A DNA stretch of 10,927 nucleotides from Candidatus Bipolaricaulota bacterium. Lineage in GTDB: Bacteria > Bipolaricaulota > Bipolaricaulia > UBA7950 > UBA9294. The stretch spans positions 1 to 10,927 of the forward strand of contig RXOA01000116.1 in the NCBI GenBank assembly GCA_003979035.1. The letters are read 5' to 3'. Below the pieces are notes generated by a model, which was not told the origin of the DNA, searched no databases, and worked only from the letters and a program-made list of their open reading frames with translations. Position 1 is the first letter of the stretch. Each line of letters opens with the position of its first letter. Position numbers and translations under genes: made by a program. This document shows, in pieces, positions 6,316-10,927 of this stretch.

Positions 6316-6843
6316 ATGCGAAGGGGTGTCGAAGTCGCCGTGACTGACGAACAGCTCATTCAAGCCGTTGCCTCAGGGAGCCGAACCGCGTTTCGCCGCC
6401 TGTACGAGCAGTATGCCGACCGAGTCCTTCGCTTCGCTCAGACGATCGTCCGGGAGCCACACCTGGCCGAGGAGGTTCTCCAGGAGACGATGATCGCCGT
6501 GTGGAAAGATGCGGGCCGATTCGCAGGAAGATCCAAGCTGTCGACCTGGCTCCTGGGAATCACGAGAAACCAGGCTCACAGTCTGCTTCGGCGCGAGAAG
6601 CGCGGGCTGCGAACACCGCCGCTGGATCTGGAGACAGAAGATCCGGCCCCCAACGTGGAGCAACAGGTGGCCCTGGAGAGAGCCTTTGCCGCACTCTCAC
6701 CGGCGCAGCGCGAGGTGCTCCATCTCACCTTCTACGACCATCTCACGGTCAATGAGGCGGCAGATGTTCTCGGAATCCCGCCGGGAACCGTGAAATCGAG
6801 GATGTACCATGCGAGGAGGATCCTCGCCAAGGAGCTTCAATGA
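6316..6843 (+). CDS. ECF (sigma70 group 4) RNA polymerase sigma factor
   Basis: A 175-residue sigma factor of the extracytoplasmic-function type, which directs RNA polymerase to a small regulon when freed from its anti-sigma. Region 2 is LIQAVASGSRTAFRRLYEQY through RKVL-like DRVLRFAQTIV, EEVLQETMIAVWKDAGRF and STWLLGITRNQA. Region 4 is LSPAQREVLHLTFYDHLTVN, then the helix-turn-helix EAADVLGIPPGTVKSRMYHAR. Regions 1 and 3 are absent, as expected. The start is uncertain. ATG 6316 has AGGGA ten bases upstream; GTG 6340 begins exactly on the fold (TDEQLIQAV); the open frame reaches 6238 but runs through the inverted repeats. The stop overlaps the anti-sigma start by ATGA, so the two are translationally coupled. 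Confidence 0.92.
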   Translation: MRRGVEVAVTDEQLIQAVASGSRTAFRRLYEQYADRVLRFAQTIVREPHLAEEVLQETMIAVWKDAGRFAGRSKLSTWLLGITRNQAHSLLRREKRGLRTPPLDLETEDPAPNVEQQVALERAFAALSPAQREVLHLTFYDHLTVNEAADVLGIPPGTVKSRMYHARRILAKELQ

Positions 6844-7346
6844 GCGAGTGCATGAACACGATCGAGAATCGCAATTCGGACCTTGCGCCCATCGACTGCC
6901 TTGAAGCCAAGGAGCTGATGCCGTGGTTCGTCACCGGAGCGCTCACACCGGAGCAGGACGACTCCCTCGCGGCACACTTGTCGCATTGCCCTCGTTGTCA
7001 ACGCGAACTCATCGAGGTCGTCCAGCTTCAGAACGTTGTCTCATCGCAGGTTGCCCGTCGACCTTCGGTGCGCGACGAATCGTGGAAGCGGATCCGATCC
7101 GAAGCGCTCGCCTCCGACATCACCGAAATCAATGTCGGAACGCTGCTCTTGGGGTTTCGGTTGGGCATCCGCTCTGCGCACGGACGTTCCTCGGTCGACG
7201 GAAGTGTTCGCGTCCTGGGGCGCGGTGTCCGCGTGCTCGGTCCCTCAACAAGATACGAACCGGCAAAGAGAAAACACGCCGCTCTTGATGCTTCGAAGCC
7301 ACGAAGCGCTCAGCGCGGAGCGGAAGAGGAGGAGAATGATGTTTAG
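6840..7346 (+). CDS. Zinc-finger (ZAS/zf-HC2) anti-sigma factor
   Basis: A 168-residue protein starting in an ATGA overlap with the sigma gene. The N-terminal half carries the zinc-binding anti-sigma motif: C20, then H46-X3-C50-X2-C53 (HLSHCPRC), within a helical region IDCLEAKELMPWFVTGALTP typical of the ZAS fold that clamps ECF sigma region 2/4. The rest lacks a convincing membrane helix; the most hydrophobic stretch is only INVGTLLLGFRLGI. That is followed by a short internal repeat (VRVLG-RG-VRVLG), which looks like beta strands, and a charged tail. A cytosolic anti-sigma, perhaps redox- or zinc-sensing through the CXXC, is therefore more likely than a membrane sensor. Its last codons overlap the start of the next gene. 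A frameshift that removed a membrane domain was considered but not seen. Confidence 0.82.
   Translation: MSECMNTIENRNSDLAPIDCLEAKELMPWFVTGALTPEQDDSLAAHLSHCPRCQRELIEVVQLQNVVSSQVARRPSVRDESWKRIRSEALASDITEINVGTLLLGFRLGIRSAHGRSSVDGSVRVLGRGVRVLGPSTRYEPAKRKHAALDASKPRSAQRGAEEEENDV
7327..7332 (+). promoter_or_regulatory. Shine-Dalgarno of the coiled-coil gene
   Basis: AGGAGG lies inside the anti-sigma coding end (its Glu-Glu codons), six bases before ATG 7339 and three before ATG 7336. It favours the second Met. Confidence 0.6.
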
Positions 7347-7998
7347 ATCTCAGGATCAACCGACGAAAGATCAAGACAAGACACGGGGCCGACATCCTGC
7401 CGACTCACTCCGCAGCGAGCGAGAACGGCTTCGGATGGAGCGTGAGAAGCTGGAGGAAGAGATGGAGCGCCTCCAGGAGAAGCAGCAGGAGAGGCTCGAG
7501 CAGCTTCAGGAGATGTTCGATGATCGCCTGGATCGCATCCGAGAAGGGTTCGACGAGAAGCTCGAGCATCTCGAGGAGATGCAGGATCGATTGGACGAGC
7601 TGGAGGACGAGCTTGAGGAGCGGGATGGCTCGCTGGAAGGCGCAGACGATCTCCGCGAGGTGCTGGATGTCGTTTCCGAGAGAATGCCCGGGCTGATGAA
7701 GGGAATTCAGGAAACGGTGTTCTCCCCCGAGAGTTCCCGGCAGATCGCCGAGTCGATCGCTGAGTTCTTCAAGACACTCGTCGATTCGGGGATCTCCCGT
7801 GAAATCGCCAATAGCCTGACGATGATGCACATGAGCAACCTCCAGAAGACGCTCCATGCACAGCACATTCGCCCTCGCTCTCATCCGGAACAAGTAGGCA
7901 GGCTGCGGCCGGAGCCACCCGCTGATCCTGTGAGCCCCGTAGAGCCCGAGTCACACCAAGTTCCGGATGAAGCCGATTCCAGTCCCTCGATGCAGTAG
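7336..7998 (+). CDS. Acidic coiled-coil protein of unknown function, third gene of the sigma operon
   Basis: 220 residues, not recognised as a named family. Residues ~24-98 form a highly charged Glu/Arg/Leu coiled coil (SERERLRMEREKLEEEMERL onward). Residues ~102-173 are a separate helical domain with a hydrophobic pattern (REVLDVVSERMPGLMKGIQE, then IAEFFKTLVDSGISREIANS). The tail (174-220) is Pro/Glu-rich and probably disordered. There is no signal peptide or membrane segment. Tandem ATGs at 7336 and 7339 sit behind AGGAGG (7327-7332); 7339 has the better spacing, so the first Met may not be used. The gene overlaps the anti-sigma end by 11 bases, so the three genes are one coupled unit. A role as a partner of the anti-sigma, or as an oligomerising scaffold, is inference from position only. 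Confidence 0.8.
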   Translation: MMFRSQDQPTKDQDKTRGRHPADSLRSERERLRMEREKLEEEMERLQEKQQERLEQLQEMFDDRLDRIREGFDEKLEHLEEMQDRLDELEDELEERDGSLEGADDLREVLDVVSERMPGLMKGIQETVFSPESSRQIAESIAEFFKTLVDSGISREIANSLTMMHMSNLQKTLHAQHIRPRSHPEQVGRLRPEPPADPVSPVEPESHQVPDEADSSPSMQ

Positions 7999-8171
7999 GT
8001 GTGCACCGGAGATCCGCCTGGAGAACGGTTCGGGGAGCGAAGAGCAAAGGGGCCTCTCCCGCGGCGATGCCCACGCGTCCTGTATCGGCATGTTCGATGA
8101 AACACACGAAACTGACACGGCATCCCCATCGAAGCTACCGACTTCCGGCGCGGGACCGGCTCGCAACACGG

Positions 8172-8177
8172 TATGAT
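8172..8177 (+). promoter_or_regulatory. Possible -10 box of the thioredoxin-like gene
   Basis: TATGAT (one mismatch to TATAAT) lies eight bases before the ATG pair at 8186/8189. If real, the transcript would start at or next to the ATG, giving a nearly leaderless mRNA. No -35 match is visible 16-18 bases upstream (GC-rich). The rest of 7999-8171 shows no gene and no clear terminator. Confidence 0.3.
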
Positions 8178-8185
8178 GTGGGATC

Positions 8186-8950
8186 ATGATGCGAGAGAAT
8201 CGTGGGAATGCCGATGGCAAGGGATCGAACCGACGAGGCCTGTTGTTCTTGGTGCTGATTCTTGCAGGTGTAGGCATCGGGGTGGGGTTGAGCCTTCAGC
8301 CTTCGGCGGTTCCCGCAGAGACTTCTCAACCGGAAGAGCAACTGAGCCACACGGATTCAGCCCCGTTCGTCGAAGAGCCGATCGATGTCGGCTCACACGA
8401 TCCCATCAGCGAAGATCCCCCTGACCCTCAGACAGAAGCTCTTCTTCCAGAGGATTCTCCATCAGGATCCAACGCGGATCCCGCGAGCGAGACGGAATCC
8501 GCGTCGACGATCCCCAGCGGACCCAGACGAACCGGAGTCGGATACGGCATCGGCCAGGTCGCTCCGGGGTTCTCTCTCGTCGATCTGGAGGGGCAACCTG
8601 TTTCCCTCTCTTCATACCGAGGTCAAGTCGTTCTCCTCGACTTCTGGGCATCTTGGTGTTCGCCGTGCCGGCAAACCCTCCCCCATCTGCATCAGCTCGC
8701 GATGGACTTCGCAAGCGAGGGGCTTGTCTTTATCGGAGTCAACCTCGACCGTCGGCCGGAAGATGCAGTCTCCTATCTTGAAGACCATTCGTTTCATCAG
8801 ATGATCCCCGTTCAGGGAACGACGGCTGTCGCACAGCAGTACGGGGTTTCAGGGATCCCAAGAACGTTCGTCATCGACCGTAGCGGGGTCATTCGATTCG
8901 CGGGACATCCATCGCTTCTTGTCGCCTCATCCATCGAACCATGGCTGTAG
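8186..8950 (+). CDS. Membrane-anchored TlpA/ResA-like thioredoxin-fold protein
   Basis: A 254-residue thiol-disulfide protein. A basic N-terminus (GKGSNRRG) leads into one membrane segment (about 18-37, LLFLVLILAGVGIGVGLSL) with no clear cleavage site, so it is probably anchored with the rest outside the cytoplasm. Residues ~38-115 are a long Ser/Pro/Glu/Asp-rich linker. The AhpC/TSA-Redoxin type domain begins at GQVAPGFSLVDLEGQPVSL. The active site is WCSPC (C158, C161), and the cis-proline is in GVSGIPRTF (about P225), so catalysis looks intact. Relatives reduce apocytochrome c or other extracytoplasmic disulfides. No cytochrome biogenesis gene is nearby, so the target is unknown. The ATG pair at 8186/8189 has only GGGA upstream. 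Confidence 0.9.
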   Translation: MMRENRGNADGKGSNRRGLLFLVLILAGVGIGVGLSLQPSAVPAETSQPEEQLSHTDSAPFVEEPIDVGSHDPISEDPPDPQTEALLPEDSPSGSNADPASETESASTIPSGPRRTGVGYGIGQVAPGFSLVDLEGQPVSLSSYRGQVVLLDFWASWCSPCRQTLPHLHQLAMDFASEGLVFIGVNLDRRPEDAVSYLEDHSFHQMIPVQGTTAVAQQYGVSGIPRTFVIDRSGVIRFAGHPSLLVASSIEPWL

Positions 8951-9007
8951 TTGCGTCTCCCTTTTTCCATCCTCCCCAGGGTCAGTCGGCTTACGGTGAT
9001 CATCCGC

Positions 9008-9013
9008 TATAAT
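9008..9013 (+). promoter_or_regulatory. Consensus -10 box for the carboxypeptidase gene
   Basis: TATAAT, a perfect match, lies 39 bases before the TTG start and 24 before the ribosome site region. No good -35 hexamer is seen 16-18 bases upstream (sequence near 8985 is GTCGGC), so the promoter may need an activator or a different sigma factor. Confidence 0.5.
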
Positions 9014-9037
9014 CGCAGCCTGTAGACCCGAACCTTC

Positions 9038-9045
9038 AAAGGAGG
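9038..9045 (+). promoter_or_regulatory. Consensus Shine-Dalgarno of the carboxypeptidase gene
   Basis: AAAGGAGG with a seven-base gap to TTG at 9053. It decides the TTG start, since no ATG or GTG is in frame nearby upstream. Confidence 0.85.
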
Positions 9046-9052
9046 CATCAGC

Positions 9053-10543
9053 TTGGACACGCTTAACCAGTACGAGAAATACCTGCGCGAGATCAGCAAA
9101 CTGAACTCGGCAGTGGCCCTGCTTGTTTGGGATCAACGCACCTACATCCCCAAGGGGGGGCATGAAGCACGCGCGGAGGTCGTCGGCAAGCTTTCGACGA
9201 TGGCGTTCGAGATGTCCGTTTCCGATGAACTCGGTGGATACCTTGAAGCACTGGAGCGACAAGACGGTCTCTCCGAGGCCCAAGCGGCCAGCGTGCGCGT
9301 CGTTGGCAAGCAGTACCGGCGAACCAAGGCCATCCCGGCGACCCTTTTCGAGCAGTACGTCATCGATCGAAGCAGGAGCGAAGCGGCCTGGGAAGAAGCC
9401 AAGGCGAACGGCGACTTCGCGTTGTTCAAGCCCCATCTCGCCAAGATGGTTGACTACGCAAAGCAGTTCGCCGAGTACTACGGCTATCAGGATTGCCCCT
9501 ACGATGCCCTGCTTGACGAGTTTGAACCGGGAATGACCAGCCGTGAACTGAAGACGATCGTCGAGCCCCTACGTGAGAAGCTGGTCCCGTTGCTGCGTCG
9601 CCTGATGGAGGATGGAACGCCTCCCGACGGCAGTCTGATTGAGGGAAGCTTCCCGCTGGACAGGCAGCACGAGTTGTCCCTTCGCGCGCTCCGAGCGATC
9701 AACTACGATTTCGAACACGGCCGGATGGATGACACGGTCCATCCGTTCACGATCGGGATCGCTCCCGGAGACGTGCGCATCACCAACCGATTCATCGAAA
9801 CGATGGCCATCTCCGGGCTCATGAGCGCGCTGCACGAAGGGGGGCACGCCCTCTACGATCTTGGGATGCCCGCGGAGCTCCATCACCTTGGGCTCGGCAA
9901 TGGCGCATCGTTCGGGATCCATGAGTCCCAGTCTCGCATGTGGGAGAACATGGTCGGACGGAGTCTGCCGTTCTGGAAGCTGTTCCGCAGGGATCTTGTC
10001 GACGTGTTTCCGCAGCTCTCCTCGGCAACAGCGGAGGACTTGTACCGAGCCGTCAACGTCGTCCAGCCGTCGTTGATCCGCGTGGAAGCGGACGAAGTCA
10101 CCTACAACCTCCACATCATGGTGCGGTTCGAGATCGAGCAAGCCTTGTTCGACGGCTCGCTTGCCGTCGCGGATCTCCCCGATGCCTGGAACACGGCGAT
10201 GGAGAAGTATCTTGGCGTGCGTCCGTCCAACAACGCGGAAGGCGTGCTCCAAGATGTGCACTGGTCGGGAGGCATGTTCGGTTACTTCCCGTCCTACATG
10301 CTCGGCAATCTCTATTCCGCGCAGCTTCTCGCCACGATCAAGCGCGAGATCCCGGATCTGGACGCGCGGATCGAGAGCGGAGACACGAAGGCTCTGCTCG
10401 ACTGGACGCGAGAGAAGATTCATCGCTACGGACAGATCCACGAACCAAAGGATCTGATCCTCAAGGTGACCGGGGAGTCGCTTTCACCTTCCTACTTCCT
10501 CGATTACATCGAGGCGAAGTTCTTCCCGATCTACGGCTTGTAG
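9053..10543 (+). CDS. M32-family metallocarboxypeptidase (Taq/Pfu carboxypeptidase type)
   Basis: A 496-residue cytosolic zinc/cobalt carboxypeptidase that removes C-terminal residues from peptides. Family hallmarks are all present: VALLVWDQRTYIPKGG near the N-terminus, VHPFTIGIAPGDVRITNRF (HPF and DxRxT motifs), the metal site HEGGHALYDLG (H261, E262, H265), the third ligand in HESQSRMWEN (E291), IRVEADEVTYNLHIMVRFEI, and GYFPSYMLGN near the end. Length is typical (about 500). The start is TTG at 9053 behind a consensus AAAGGAGG; the mature protein begins (fMet)DTLNQYEKYL. It has its own promoter and appears monocistronic. It converges on the flavoprotein gene at its end. No leader peptide. 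The function is general peptide turnover. Confidence 0.96.
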   Translation: MDTLNQYEKYLREISKLNSAVALLVWDQRTYIPKGGHEARAEVVGKLSTMAFEMSVSDELGGYLEALERQDGLSEAQAASVRVVGKQYRRTKAIPATLFEQYVIDRSRSEAAWEEAKANGDFALFKPHLAKMVDYAKQFAEYYGYQDCPYDALLDEFEPGMTSRELKTIVEPLREKLVPLLRRLMEDGTPPDGSLIEGSFPLDRQHELSLRALRAINYDFEHGRMDDTVHPFTIGIAPGDVRITNRFIETMAISGLMSALHEGGHALYDLGMPAELHHLGLGNGASFGIHESQSRMWENMVGRSLPFWKLFRRDLVDVFPQLSSATAEDLYRAVNVVQPSLIRVEADEVTYNLHIMVRFEIEQALFDGSLAVADLPDAWNTAMEKYLGVRPSNNAEGVLQDVHWSGGMFGYFPSYMLGNLYSAQLLATIKREIPDLDARIESGDTKALLDWTREKIHRYGQIHEPKDLILKVTGESLSPSYFLDYIEAKFFPIYGL

Positions 10544-10562
10544 GAAGAATCTCCACAGAGTC

Positions 10563-10574
10563 GGCCTTCGGGCC
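10563..10574. terminator. Small GGCC-TTCG-GGCC hairpin between convergent genes
   Basis: Four-bp GC stem capped by TTCG, in the 31-bp gap between the carboxypeptidase stop and the flavoprotein stop. It is weak alone and has no T-run, but it is well placed to help end both transcripts. Confidence 0.3.
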
Positions 10575-10927
10575 CTACTTGGAGGTGCGACGGCGGCGGC
10601 TGCGAGTCGGCCGCCGTCGCCGTTGAGGTTCACGGCCGTACCGCGGCGCTTTCTCCTTGGGAGCGTTGGTCATCGAAACCAGCGCATCATGGATCGTCTC
10701 CAACTGATAGTCCTGGGTGTGTTTCGTGACGCCGATCAGATCGAACATCTCCGCACCGATGCGCAACAGAGCCCGCTCCATCAATGTCAGGCAGTGCAGG
10801 GTCCCGTGGCCCGTTCCCCCGGCGGCAGCAACACAGACGGTTGGCTTCCCCGCCAGCGCCGAGCGATCGTCTCGCGATCCGTCACGCAGCGCCTCGCATC
10901 TGCGGAGCCGATCCAGAAACGCCTTCA
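10575..10927 (-). CDS. NADPH-dependent FMN reductase-like flavoprotein, N-terminus beyond window
   Basis: The frame is open from the right window edge to the TAG at 10577-10575, giving the last ~117 residues. The visible part reads KAFLDRLRRCEALRDG, then LAGKPTVCVAAAGGTGHGTL (10859-10800, the flavin-contacting loop after the late central strand), LTLMERALLRIGAEMFDLIG and YQLETIHDALV. This resembles the C-terminal half of flavodoxin-fold NAD(P)H:FMN reductase/iron-sulfur flavoprotein relatives. The end is a polybasic tail rich in arginine (PQRRRRPTRSRRRRTSK), unusual for the family. It would suit binding to nucleic acid or acidic surfaces, but that is inference. Cofactor site and any Fe-S cysteines upstream cannot be seen. 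It converges on the carboxypeptidase gene. Confidence 0.78.
   Translation of the reverse strand, partial: KAFLDRLRRCEALRDGSRDDRSALAGKPTVCVAAAGGTGHGTLHCLTLMERALLRIGAEMFDLIGVTKHTQDYQLETIHDALVSMTNAPKEKAPRYGREPQRRRRPTRSRRRRTSK
10587..10620. repeat. 11-bp perfect inverted repeat in the flavoprotein's Arg-rich tail
   Basis: Arms 10587-10597 and 10610-10620 (GCGACGGCGGC and its complement) are separated by 12 bases. It sits 43 bases past the carboxypeptidase stop and inside the last codons of the convergent flavoprotein gene. It could serve as a transcription-end hairpin for the plus strand, but no T-run follows. Clusters of CGN arginine codons can create such symmetry by chance. Confidence 0.45.

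Noticed and set aside
7036..7335. N-terminal extension of the coiled-coil frame back to 7036
   Set aside because: The extension overlaps the anti-sigma gene, is Ser/Arg/Cys-rich without structure, and a strong AGGAGG sits directly before ATG 7336/7339.
9569..10441. 290-codon open frame antisense to the carboxypeptidase
   Set aside because: It lies fully inside the M32 gene on the opposite strand, shows no motif, and is explained by GC-rich third positions.
10563..10574. GGCC-TTCG-GGCC as a proven bidirectional terminator
   Set aside because: Kept only as a low-confidence feature: the stem is just 4 bp and no T-run exists on either strand.
9940..10626. 228-codon plus-strand frame overlapping the carboxypeptidase and its downstream region
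   Set aside because: Arg/Ala/Gly-rich composition typical of an out-of-frame reading; no domain.

Overview
The window is a GC-rich bacterial stretch with densely packed genes, good Shine-Dalgarno sites, and several GTG and TTG starts. TGA, TAG and TAA are all used as stops. I see no phage, transposon, CRISPR or RNA gene. A tungsten/molybdenum-type aldehyde ferredoxin oxidoreductase suggests an anaerobe, probably from an uncultivated lineage. I cannot place it; Bipolaricaulota-like groups are only a guess from gene content.

Layout. (1) 1-1037 is the 3' part of a Uup-like ABC-F ATPase. It converges, across a 9-bp gap, on a minus-strand HAD phosphatase (1047-1742). (2) A two-domain GNAT acetyltransferase (1828-2751) diverges from the HAD gene. 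It ends tail-to-tail on a DesVI/TylM1-like SAM methyltransferase (minus, 2748-3476), and the two stop codons share the palindrome CTAG. (3) A 217-bp divergent intergenic region leads into an AOR-family oxidoreductase (3694-5433). Then come a strong UUCG-capped hairpin and two beta-grasp (ThiS/MoaD-like) genes joined by a GTGA overlap. One lacks the C-terminal Gly-Gly and the other ends in Gly-Gly-Gly. (4) After 217 bp carrying three successive inverted repeats comes a tight stress-type cassette: ECF sigma factor, a ZAS zinc-finger anti-sigma factor starting in an ATGA overlap, and an acidic coiled-coil protein whose start overlaps the anti-sigma end. (5) A membrane-anchored TlpA/ResA-like thioredoxin with a long acidic linker follows. 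(6) An M32 metallocarboxypeptidase starts at TTG behind a consensus Shine-Dalgarno and a consensus TATAAT box. (7) At the right edge is a minus-strand NADPH-dependent FMN reductase-like flavoprotein. It is cut by the window end and has an arginine-rich tail.

How the genes may work together. The AOR and its two beta-grasp partners form the clearest metabolic unit: an oxidoreductase with a pterin cofactor, a likely sulfur carrier for pterin dithiolene synthesis, and a carrier-fold protein that cannot be activated in the usual way. The sigma/anti-sigma/coiled-coil cassette is the clearest regulatory unit. The anti-sigma shows no obvious membrane helix, so it is probably cytosolic, and the coiled-coil protein is a candidate third partner. 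The remaining genes look like independent housekeeping or accessory functions. No intergenic stretch exceeds 300 bp.
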